A stretch of 64,000 bases of DNA, taken from the NCBI GenBank assembly GCA_000711775.1, contig ARYC01000462.1, forward strand, positions 62,001-126,000, given 5' to 3'. This document shows, piece after piece, positions 11,886 through 22,298 of this stretch. Positions within the stretch are counted from its first letter, which is position 1; each line of letters opens with the position of its first letter. The position numbers were made by a program, and so were the translations under genes. The DNA comes from Oxytricha trifallax (lineage: Eukaryota; Ciliophora; Spirotrichea; Sporadotrichida; Oxytrichidae). The notes under the pieces are model-generated. The model saw only the letters and a program-made list of their open reading frames with translations. It did no database searches and was not told the DNA's origin.

Positions 11886-12189
11886 ATTCTCTACTTATAT
11901 CGTAAGCTAGTTTCTTTATAATAACTTTCACTTTCTTGTAAAGCTTTAAATAATTTATTGCATTGTTGAGTTCCAAAACAAATGAAAATGACACTAACCT
12001 ACTAACACCAATTTTTTTCAAAGTTTTATACTGAACTCTTCACATAGAGTTTTATTTCTCTAAGTATGATAAGATTTTTAAAATCTACTACAATTTAAAT
12101 ATCCCCATTTTTTCTAAAAAAATTCATGATTTATATGATAAAAAATTAATTTCATAATTATTGTATTAACAATAAAACTAAAATAAAAT

Positions 12190-12425
12190 ACCTTTAATCT
12201 AAAAATGAAAATTTCTCAAAAAATGTTTCATATTTCTCATTATCATCAATATCTTTCAGCTCTACTGAGTCCCCTCTTGTGTAGTCTTGTGAAGCACCAT
12301 CCAGTTACATCTGTGGTTTTACTAGGTAAAACCACTAAAAATATAAAATTTATAAACATATATTTTTTTGAATACAGTTTATATGAGTGCTGTCTTACCA
12401 TCTGAGTCATATCATTAATTATACT
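12190..12425 (-). other. Recurrent intron-bearing module, copy 1
   Basis: Read on the minus strand: a short exon-like piece (GATGGTAAGACAGCACTC), an AT-rich GT...AG intron-like stretch ending TATTTTTAG, then TGGTTTTACC...AAAACCACAGATG and an acidic tail. The same arrangement recurs at 21.1, 28.05, 48.9 and 62.6 kb with 60-80% identity. In two of the copies the tail encodes a MORN-like YEGEW motif. Here it lies directly downstream of the coding island at 12.48-12.79 kb and could be its last exon. Confidence 0.45.
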
Positions 12426-12479
12426 TTTAATATATTAAGTTTTGATTCAAATAATTGATTTCTATAATAAATTTAAATT

Positions 12480-12790
12480 ATTGGTCTAAGCATGCTTTGA
12501 AATATTTGTATTTGTGACAAGCCTAACTACTCTGAAAAATCCTTTTGATTGCTTAAAAGAAGTTCTCTTGCGGCCTACATGAACTCTTGCTCTTTCACTA
12601 ATTTTACAGAGTTCTCGATTTAATCTCCAATTAAGCCTCACCAAAATCATTTATCCAAAATAATTTTATGGGTTAGAGGCTTGCATTACCTATTTGTTAT
12701 AGTGTTGAAGTGAAATATTACTGTAGTACATTCTCTTTCAGTTACTCTTCTTCATCGCTGCTATATGAATCAGAAAATCCCATGCTATCA
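12480..12790 (-). CDS. Coding island, acidic N-terminus
   Basis: A minus-strand frame opens with MGFSDSYSSDEEEQLKEN at about 12782 and reads VLQQYFTSTLQQI. A second phase follows with IENSVKLVKEQEFMQAAREL and LLSNQKDFSEQLGLSQIQIF. The stretch between starts GGTAATG and could be an intron. Composition is clearly coding. No family recognised; an acidic, coil-like small protein. Confidence 0.4.
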
Positions 12791-13439
12791 TCAACTTATT
12801 GATGGTATAGTTTGGACAAATAATGAGTAATATTTGCTCTAAATGCTGTCAGTTATTTCATTTTAATTTTAAAGTTATTAATATTAACTGAAAAGGAATT
12901 ATCTATGGTGAATTGTTGCTCCTGGAAAGAATTATTCTAATTAATTTTGGAAAAAAATAATTATATTATTTTTATATTGAATAATACAATTATAATATGA
13001 TTTTTAAAGAAAAGTTGTTTAATTACGATTAATTGAATTCACCACAACATTAACCCTGTTCAAGTTATTGTACATTAAACTCAACATAAAGAATAGTAGC
13101 AAAAGATGAGCTCTATAACTTTTTTAATTTTTACTGTAACATGTGCTTGCCCAAAATTACTGGTACAAAAATTTACTCTCAAACAAATATAATTAACAGA
13201 GAAAATAATGAAAATTTATTCTTAATAACTTTGTATAGTACCTTTAAATAAATCAAGTTATTGTCACAACAGTTCCCCAAATTGAAAGTCCACTGATGTT
13301 CTTATCAAATTTGCAGAGATGTGATTAGATATGCTTAAGTTCTTGCCAGACCAGTGTAATTGAATATACCTCGATAACAGGTCGACCTATTATATGCCAA
13401 TGTCCCTTGATAATGAAGGTATTAGTTGAGTGATCCATC

Positions 13440-13655
13440 ATGCTTAGGAGCAAAAACATGAAAGAATGAATAAAAGATAAAATCTCATGGTGAATATGAG
13501 GCTAGAATTCGCCTTAGTTTTGCAAGATTCCCAGCTATTCAGATGTATGTATTCTAGTTTAAACTAGCTTATAGAGTAAAGAGACAGGTTTACTTATCTA
13601 TTGAAGCTAACATCTCAGAGGAAGACAAGATAAAAAGAAATTGAAAAAGTTGAGG
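13440..13655 (+). CDS. Coding island, unrecognised
   Basis: About 65 plus-strand codons with non-filler composition, including HGEYEARIRLSFARFPAIQM and FKLAYRVKRQVYLSIEANIS, ending EEDKIKRN before TGA. No family recognised. The only island on this strand between 12 and 19 kb. Confidence 0.35.
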
Positions 13656-13939
13656 AAATAAAATGAAATATAATTAAACAAATGTAAATATTATATATTA
13701 AAAGAGTGAAATAAGAGTTTATGCAATTCCATGATTTATTTGATGAGGTATCTGACTTTTAATAAGCTTTTCTAGCAAATACATTAAGCTAGGATTATCA
13801 ATGAAGATGGTAATCCTATTTTTAAAGCACAAATAGTTTGAAAATTTATAAATATAAATAAATTATAAATTAAAATCAAATAACAAATAATAGCATGAGT
13901 TTATTTTTTTCAATTTAACTTTAAACAAATTTAAATTAA

Positions 13940-14300
13940 TAAAACAAACTTGTCGTAATGCCTTTAATCATCTCAATGTCTCCACAGTTCAAACCTCTAG
14001 TGAATTTCGAATCAGGTGAATAGTTTCTAAGTTGGCTAGCCCCTTTTACATATTTGAAATATTCCTTTTAAAAGGAATCTTTTGTACTTTAGTTTGCGAA
14101 TCTTATATTTTTTCTAACCTATTTTATTACTTTTTACTTTATTTTCTTTATTAATTCAATTACAAATTACACAGCTATTTGAGTTATATATTCTTTAAAT
14201 CTCTTCTCTTCTGTTTATGGACTTGAGTATCTTATTCCACTGCACTTTAATTGTCTAGTTTAATGCATCCTATTTTGCTTGTGCCTTGATACCACCTAAA
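13940..14300 (-). CDS. Coding island, basic helical protein piece
   Basis: Minus-strand codons, with one phase change near 14.2 kb: AKQDALNQTIKVQWNKILKS, then KRFKEYITQIAVQFVIELIK, FQKEYFKYVKGASQLRNYSP and FTRGLNCGDIEMIKG. Lys- and Ile-rich, probably helical. No family recognised. Confidence 0.35.
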
Positions 14301-14804
14301 TTAACCAACAATGCTTAATTTTTATTTAGCTAAAATATATCATTTTTTGAAATATAACAAATTAATATAGATTACTCATGTTTAGAATGAAATATAAAAT
14401 AAATTAAAAATTTAGGTACTTAATCAAATGTTTTACAATTTGAACATATTTTGCGGTAGATTTCCTTAATTAGATAAAACTAATAAAAATAAATATTGTA
14501 ATACTTTTTTAGAATGACATTTTATTAATCTAAAATATTTTATAAATTATTATTTAATATATTAAATTTAGAAATCTTACAATCACATTAATTACAAAAG
14601 TAACATTTTAATAATTTTAATTAAAAGACTTTTATTTATGTTATCACATGCCTTGTATAAATAAAGTGAAGTATTTATTCCAATATCATATAATCAATAT
14701 AATTATAGAACTCTATCCCAAAACATGCTAAAACTATAAAAATTTAGTAGAGCAACTAGATTAATATTTTTAATTATAATATATAATTCCATAGGCATAT
14801 TTAA

Positions 14805-15100
14805 TTTTCATTAACCAACTGTTTCAACAAAAATCTCATATATTAGCTTATTATGAGTAGCTTCTTGCTATTCTTGAGCATCTTAATTTGTAATTAAGAA
14901 ATTTTTGGATTTTATTTTGTAAGACACTTGTAGTTCTTTTTTGTCATATAAGCTGTAAGATAAAAGTTTCTTATCAAATAAGCTAATTTTGCTATCAACA
15001 CCAAATGCCGTGATTTCTAACACTTGTTCTTCTTAAATTCCTACTTAAATAACTTTGAACTGTTTATTGACAGTTATCTCATCATGTTTTGATCAAGTTC
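14805..15100 (-). CDS. Coding island, unrecognised
   Basis: About 90 minus-strand codons open to a TGA at about 14807: ITVNKQFKVIQVGIQEEQVL, EITAFGVDSKISLFDKKLLS, YDKKELQVSYKIKSKNFLIT, ATHNKLIYEIFVETVGQ. One in-frame TGA lies just upstream (after SEIQRT). Mixed beta-like composition with D, E, G and V, unlike the filler. No family recognised. Confidence 0.42.
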
Positions 15101-15783
15101 TCTAAATCTCACTCAACAGAGTTTGTCGATTAATCTGATATGTGTTACATAGAGTAAAAATTAAGTGAATTCTCATAATTTATATAAATAATCAATTAGT
15201 CATTCATGCAATTTAATATCTACTATATTGATCTAATTAAACAGCATCTATATTGAAATTTGATAATTGCAAGATACTTGCCATATAAATATAATAAATT
15301 GCTCAAACATTATGTCAATATATATATATATATATGTTAAGAATTAAATTATATATTTAAAAAAAGTTCATTTAAAACAAATAAGATTTGAAAATTCGAG
15401 TAAATTATTAATATATTAAACTAAAATTCTATTTATTTAATCAGTAATTTCTTTATGATTTGTATATTTTATACTAAACTTAAATAATAAAAAGAATGAA
15501 CCATCAATATTGTATCGTTTAATTCTTTTAATATTTTTTATTGAATGCTTGAGTAATTTATTATATATCCTTATTTAGCATCTAAAAATTATCAAAAATT
15601 GAGATAGTTGTTGTTAATAAATACGTCGAAATGATAATTATAAAATTTTAAGAATAAATTATTGAATTATATAAATATTTTTTGGAAATTAACTTAATTT
15701 TACTTGTTATCAAGGAATTCCTGTCAAAATTGATATAATTTTTCAATAGTATCTAAGCAGCCGGCTTATCAAAGCAAATGTTT

Positions 15784-16395
15784 TCATTAGCTTTTGTTCT
15801 CCAGATATCCGGCTTTAACAATAATTTACTGAATTAATTTATTTGAGAAAATTTCACCAATAAACAAATAATAAACCATATTGTCTTCAATCCCTTTAGA
15901 AGAATGAGAATCAGTTTTTTGTCCTTAAACTTCAGATAAGATGAACAAAGCATTCCCCTTGTTGATGTTTTTTATTAGATTTCTTTCAATGGAGACATCA
16001 GATTTGGAAATTTTTATTTTTTTATATGAATCACATATCTTTGTGTATTTTAAAATAGCTCAGCATATTAAAGTAGGCAAAGATAGCAACAATCAAAACA
16101 TGGGAATAAAAAGTATATTTCGTGGATAATTCGTAAGAGTATTATGCAATACTCTGCCTAAGATTGCTATTATAAATTTGTCGTGATGGCAAATTTTCAT
16201 ATAATCTTTCATTGAGCATAATGTTGGAAATTTTATTTCATTTATACCAAAAGTTTATTCAAGGCAAGTCTATTCTTTTTAACTCAGGGATGATTCACTC
16301 AATACTATTAGCATTTAAGCATTCTTTAGCTGATTTATTGTTTCCAACATTTTGTATGGAGGACCTTAAATATTTGCCAATCATATTAATTAAAA
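15784..16395 (-). CDS. Coding island of ~200 codons with two in-frame TGAs
   Basis: One minus-strand phase runs about 200 codons: GPPYKMLETINQLKNAQMLI, SMKDYMKICHHDKFIIAILG, NTLTNYPRNILFIPMF, [TGA] LLLSLPTLIC [TGA] AILKYTKICDS, SDVSIERNLIKNINKGNALF, DNMVYYLFIGEIFSNKLIQQ. No frameshift is evident. The two TGAs could be decay of TGG or CGA codons, or sense codons. No family recognised. Its length and composition make it the best-supported island in this stretch. Confidence 0.45.
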
Positions 16396-16979
16396 ATAAT
16401 TATAGACATCTTAAGACATAGTTAGAAGTTATTTTTGCTTGAAATACTCATAAAATAATGTTGGGCAATTTAATTAACTTGGTGAAATTACTTACACCTA
16501 CCAAATAAGAATGAGTAAATAATAAAAATATAAATATAAATCTTTAATGCTAATACTAATTTTTTAATGTATAATTGATTGCTTCTTATTCAAAAACGTA
16601 TAATTCTGTGTTATTTAAAGTGAACAAAGGTTATTTAATAAAAAGTTATATCTAATTAGATATAAAGAGTTTAAAATATAAAAATTATAAACAAACGATT
16701 AGAATAATTTAAATATATATAAGCAAAGTAGATTGGATGATCAATTCATTTTATTTAATTTCTATAAGTTCTGTAAAATAAATTTAAAAGCACAGTTTCT
16801 TCCCATAACATCAGGTCCCATTTTATATAGTAATATAAGTTTAAAGTTTATGACAAGCTTATACAAAATCTATTTCTTATGCAAATCTTATAAATAAAAA
16901 TGACTTTATTATCATAATTATTCTTATTTTCTTTAACTGCTAGTTTAATCAGAGAATTAGTTATTGTTTATATTAAATA

Positions 16980-17160
16980 AACCTCACTTAGGATAATGGT
17001 ATTAGACAAAATTTTATCATCTTGCAATATCAAATAGTCGATCTCCAAGTATAATAGAGAGTGTTTAATTTTTTATTTAACAATATCAGTTCTATAATTG
17101 CACTTCACAGGGTCTTCCCATTGCTGATGCCAAAGTTAAATAAAATTTGTAAATTGGTGA
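16980..17160 (-). CDS. Possible coding island
   Basis: About 55 minus-strand codons with LWHQQWEDPVKCNYRTDIVK and LLYLEIDYLILQDDKILSN. The same phase stays open in AT-rich DNA down to ~16.75 kb, so the true lower limit is unclear. No family recognised; chance cannot be excluded. Confidence 0.28.
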
Positions 17161-17239
17161 TTAACAATAAATAAGTAATGAACAATATTTTTAATGATAA
17201 AAATGAAAATCCCAGCAATCATTCAAGTTTCAATAGAGT

Positions 17240-17480
17240 ATCTTGTTAAGACAGTTAATTTTCTCTAAGACTTCTGAGCAAAACTCATATACATTATATT
17301 TTTTATTATTCAAATTTATAAGCTATTTGAGTTTTAAAGAACTTTTAGCCTGATAGATCTTCCACTATTTTCAGGCTCTTTAATACTGCTCTAACTTGGG
17401 ATTACTATTGATATTTTCAGCAACTATTTCTGAAATTTTCTTTATGCCTTTCTCAAGTTAAATAGATTATATCTAATCAA
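17240..17480 (-). CDS. Possible coding island
   Basis: Minus-strand phase with LEKGIKKISEIVAENINSNP, a TGA, then KQWKIYQAKSSLKLK and YEFCSEVLEKINCLNK. Lys-rich and probably helical; weak evidence. No family recognised. Confidence 0.28.
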
Positions 17481-17589
17481 TATAACTTGAGCATTAACTA
17501 AATTTCAAACTAAGTTTCAATTTCACTCTTTAGTTTTATACACAACAAATCGATAAGTAAATAAAATCACGCTAATCGTAGTAATCCTA

Positions 17590-17930
17590 TTATTTCAATA
17601 AAATTTTACTTATGCATGATATTAATTTGCAAGTCTTAGTAATTCTTAGCTTAACTTAGAGCGCATATTAGAACGAAATCCACTCCTATGGTTATTTGAG
17701 TTTCGTGGCTCAGCCTTTGCCCATGATCATTTTCATAATTTAAATATACGGCATATATAAGCATTGCTAAGTGTTTGGGGAATATCTTTTTTTCTTGTAG
17801 ATCAGTCTTATTAGAAGTGAATGCGCAGCCCATCAAAGGTTTGATACCAATATTCTTACTATCTTAGAGTACACACTTCTCTCACATGTCGGGAAATGCC
17901 TCTAATTAATCAATAAATAGGCATTATGAA
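17590..17930 (-). CDS. Coding island, unrecognised
   Basis: About 100 minus-strand codons: EAFPDM, an in-frame TGA, EKCVLQDSKNIGIKPLMGCA, FTSNKTDLQEKKIFPKHLAM, LIYAVYLNYENDHGQRLSHE, TQITIGVDFVLICALSQAKN. Balanced composition with G, D, H and P. No family recognised. It lies in line with the other minus-strand islands from 12.5 to 18.9 kb. Confidence 0.42.
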
Positions 17931-18476
17931 ATTATTTGAGTTTATTCAGAGTTAGGGCAACTACTATAGATGGTTCATTGAATTTTAAAAAAGTCAGATT
18001 CAATATAATTTTATTCGTATTAAGGTAAAGTAGTAACAAAACATATTGATTCGTTAAAATATGAAGACAAAATATTTTTAAAATAACAAAATAAATAATT
18101 AAGAATAAATTACATTAATATTTATAAAAAAAAAAGTCACAAATTCGAAATTATATCTTAAGTGATTTAATATGTAAACTATATTTAATATATAAAAATT
18201 AATATTGGGACCATAAGCAAAAATATATTGCTTTAACTACTTTTCAAAGTATTTAAAATAATAAAAATATCTAAAATTATTTTTGATTATATACAGATAT
18301 GTTAATATTTATATATATTTAATGATCTTTTATTTCTAAATTTTATTACTATTTTAAATGACTCTTTGAAATCTTTTTAAAAGAATTAGTACCTATCTTA
18401 AGGCTTAAGTAAAATATATTCATGAATTTAATTTAAGGTAAGCTCTAATTATATCTTTGTCCCATTATTTGATTTA

Positions 18477-18800
18477 TGCATGAAATAAGTTGATAATGAG
18501 GGTCCTTCCGATTGGTAACCATTTTGGTTGGAACTTAGTGACCCATTTTACTGTAATCTACAACAGTCATTTTATAGCAGTCAAAGTTTTTATTCAATTT
18601 TGCAATAATAGATTTGGAGTTTCTTTTGTCTGTTTTGTTCTGAACGTGCTTGCTGATTATTCTAGAGAGATTACTTGAATTTAAGATCTTCTAAAACTCT
18701 GCTTAGTTAAGAAAATCCTCAAAATCATAATTGATGTTAGGAAGAAAGAGTTTCACCTTATTGATGAACTCTGGACATTTTGCTAAATCATTTTACAATC
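18477..18800 (-). CDS. Coding island, unrecognised
   Basis: About 105 minus-strand codons without TGA: LAKCPEFINKVKLFLPNINY, DFEDFLNQAEFQKILNSSNL, IISKHVQNKTDKRNSKSIIA, CYKMTVVDYSKMGHQVPTKM, VTNRKDPHYQL. Coding composition stops at AT-rich sequence on both sides. No family recognised. Confidence 0.42.
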
Positions 18801-18899
18801 AGTTTCTAATTCTAAAGTAATAAATGATTATATCCTTGAAATTCAGTAAGAAATGTATGGGGTGTAAATCTAAATAAGTTTAACAAAATCAGGAAGTAG

Positions 18900-20750
18900 T
18901 AATTTAATGTATTCTTTTTGCAACTATAATTTATGAAGGGTTTTCATTTACATCTGAAAAACGAGGTGATACTAAAATTTGTCACTTAATTTTCTCAATT
19001 TAACAATTATTAATATTAATTAAGAATTTCTAAAAGAAATTAAATTTTACTTTAATCAAATCTTAATTCATTTTAATTAAAAGTAAATACCCTTATATAA
19101 ACACACTTTAAAGAGTAAGTCAATTCTTTAATACAACCTATAACTAAATCAAAGCGAAAAAAGCTTTTTGTAACTAAAGGACCTGTTTGGGTAAGGTAAC
19201 ATTTGGTTTTTATAATTGCTTATATTTGAGGAAATCAAGCATCATATATGTTCCCTAAAATTTTAAAAAATAATATAAGATTTCTCAATTTACTTAATTT
19301 TTCTATTAAGACTTGTTAAAAGATAGCAATCAAAAGGAGATATAATGTGCTTTATTATTTTTTTATTCAAGGATGCTGGTATTTTTTGAGTAATCCCTGA
19401 GGAATGCGTTCCTTACTTAAAACCTTACTAATTAGAAACTTAGGGAGGGTTTGAGCTAAGTTGTAGCCGGGCGGGTGACGTTCATTTTTTTATAATTTTT
19501 ACACTTAAAGTAGATTTGGAGGGCAATATTATTAATAATTTATGAATAATAATAAATTAAAATAACTTAAACATTAATCAAGTTACAAGGGCACATTCAA
19601 AATTACTAGCTTAGTCTTTAACAAGAGATAACTCTTAATATTTCTTAAAAAGTTGAACTGTAAACTTAGACTTTATTTATATATTCTCACTATGTTTATT
19701 TTTACAATTTATGATTTAAGTTTATAATAAAATATTCTACCTTAAAATAAGTAGTAAAAATAAAAGTATTCCATATATATTCCAAAATAGATTTATTAAT
19801 TAAAATTAAATGCTAATAGTTTTCAAAGATATTCAAGTTATAAATATTTTAATATTTTTATTAAAATAATGAATATAAATTTATATTTATTAATCAAACT
19901 AGGTAAAGAAAATAAATAAAGCATTTAAATCGTATTTACTTTAAACTCTGTACTTATATTTTAAATTCTTGTTAAGATATTAAACAGTTTACATTAGTAC
20001 TTATTAATATAAATAATAAAATTTGTTAAAAATTAATATTAAATAATTTTATGTTATTTAAGAAAAAATAAAGAAGTTCTAAGCAAAATAATATTTATAA
20101 AAATTAAAAGATTTTAAGATTGATATTTTAGGGGAGTAATTCACTTATTTTTATTAGTCAAGAGCTCATATTTATTTTCTTAGATTTCTTATAATTAAAC
20201 ACAAAATAATAAAATATTTTTTCATTATTTATTGAAATATTGACGTTATAATTGCTAAGAAATAATGAAAAAGATATATTTTTAATTTATCAGCTTTATA
20301 ATTGGCATAAAATTCCTTATAGTATAAATAATTATTAAATATCCTTTAAAATTTAGCAATTGCTAATCAATTTTTATTCTTTTGAAAATAATTATTTTAC
20401 TGAGTTAGTAAATAATGAAATATTAATACAGGATTATGCAAAGAAAATTTATGCCATTTAATCTTAACTTTCTAATTATTATGATAAAAATATTCTAAGT
20501 CTTATATTAAGAATCTTTGCACCGAAAGATTTATAATTTTTAAATTATGAAAGAATTAATCAATCTTTCTACTTGAAAATTACTAAAAATTTAATAGTGA
20601 AATGATTTAACAAATTACAAGCCTGTGTTAATTATTTATAAAATTAATATTAAGAAAAATATAAAGATTAAGCTTATTTATCATTATTATCCTAGAAATA
20701 CATTAAAATTGGAAAAATAAATTAAAATTCATAAATTATAAATATAATAA
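18900..20750. other. AT-rich DNA, no gene seen
   Basis: Long A/T tracts. A small more GC-rich patch near 19385-19485 includes a short inverted motif (GAGGAATGCGTTCCTTA) but has no coding frame or recognisable RNA gene. Confidence 0.45.
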
Positions 20751-20759
20751 ACAAAGTTT

Positions 20760-21030
20760 TAAAGCTGGAAAATTGAAACAAAAAAAAGAGCTCCGGAAGC
20801 AACAATTTAATAAAAACAAAGACGAAGAGATCAAAGCAGTAAAACAAAATTTCTAAGAGACTACAATGAATATTTAAAAATATCTCTTAAAATTGACTTC
20901 AAAATTCACCAAAAAAATCTTAACAATTGTCATCAACTATAAAGCTTTATATAAATTCAGTTTATTCCACTTTAAAATGGAGGCAATTTTCATTGTTTTC
21001 CAACCTGTAAGTGCAGTGGATTGTTGAGAT
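20760..21030 (+). CDS. Possible coding island, Lys/Gln-rich
   Basis: About 90 plus-strand codons: KLKQKKELRKQQFNKNKDEE, IKAVKQNFQETTMNIQKYL, MEAIFIVFQPVSAVDC before TGA. A coil-like charged start and hydrophobic end. The composition is only moderately distinct from the filler. Confidence 0.28.
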
Positions 21031-21124
21031 AAGAGGAATTATGAAAAATAAATGGTAGTCTATAATTTAAAATGAAAAGGCTTAAAATTATAAGTATATA
21101 GGTAATTACAGAGATGAAATCCAA

Positions 21125-21350
21125 AAACAGCTTTATCATCTCTCCATTCTCCTTCATATTTTGCTCCATCTAGCCATACTTACTTTGCTGTTCCCATCTT
21201 TTTCTTGTGTCTCTTGAACTACTGACGTCGCATCTCCTGTCGGTAAGTATTGCTGAAATATAAAACTTTTAGATATGTTTTTTGTAACTTAAAAATTTTA
21301 GTGAATAACCAGCTGCTCCAGCAACACCATTTTTAGGATTTCTTATTTTC
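21125..21350 (-). other. Recurrent intron-bearing module, copy 2, MORN-like tail
   Basis: Minus strand. Exon-like piece GGAGCAGCTGGTTATTCAC, a stretch TAAGTTACAAAAAACATATC...TATTTCAG almost identical to the intron of copies 4 and 5 but without a clean GT donor, then an open phase with MRRQQFKRHKKKMGTAK and DGAKYEGEWRDDKAVFGF. YEGEW with flanking G/D/F is a MORN-repeat signature. One repeat only, so a full MORN protein is not shown. Confidence 0.5.
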
Positions 21351-21534
21351 TTAATTTTTTTCATTTTAATTTATCGATTTTCAATTATAGATTGTAAATG
21401 TTACATTTACAGAAGAGCAGAGTAGTAAAAGGAGAAAATAGATTATTGCTAACAAAAAATAAAAATCACTGAAAAAATATTAAATAAGCATCTCAACCAA
21501 AAAGTTAGAAGTTAAAACAAGATAAATTTTAAAT

Positions 21535-21810
21535 GAAATTAAACTCAGACGATCATACACCATCGGATTAGTTGAGACAAAGCTGCAAAGAAAAAAAGGG
21601 CTCATTAATAAGAATATTGCGAAATCAAAAAAGCCAGGAATGGCTGAGAGCTGCCATTAAATGGATCTAATTCTGAAGAAAAAATCGTTAAACCTTGAGG
21701 TATTAAATAATTTGGAGCATACTAAACATGGAAGGCCTTTTGCAACATATCATAAACGTAAATATCCCACATTACTAGAATGTCGAAGTAAAAACGTTAT
21801 AATATAGATT
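21535..21810 (+). CDS. Possible coding island, basic
   Basis: Two plus-strand phases: SDDHTPSDQLRQSCKEKKGS and RNQKSQEWLRAAIKWIQF to TGA, then MDLILKKKSLNLEVLNNLEH and TKHGRPFATYHKRKYPTLLE. The second resembles a basic DNA-binding tail but no family was recognised. Confidence 0.33.
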
Positions 21811-22298
21811 ATTTAATTTATAATTTTCAGAAACTTAAGAGATAAAATTAGAGAATAATAGAAAGAGAATACAACAAACTACATAAATTAATAAATCACA
21901 CAAAAAATAATAAAAAAGGTAATATAATAAGTTTCAAAGGAAGAAGAAACATGTATAAAAGGATATATTAATTAAATTAAAATTATTTAAGAAAAAAAGA
22001 AAATGATAAGGAAGCTGACCAGCATTAAATTTAAATAATAAAAAAATAATTCAATCAAAAAGGATAAAATATAAAAATAACGTAATACATAAAAAAATAA
22101 TTAATATAGAAGATAGAATCTCAAAAAATAAATTGATATAAAACTTTTACAGAAGAATACAATATAATCGTATTGAGATTTTTAAAATTATATAAAAAGT
22201 AAATTGATTATAAAACTATAAAAACACCATAACATAAGATAGGATCTATAAAAAAAGAATTGTGTTTCTCTCAAATAATTCATTTCTTAATAAATATT

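Noticed and set aside
15310-15340. AT dinucleotide run as a functional microsatellite
   Set aside because: Short and unremarkable in DNA of this composition.
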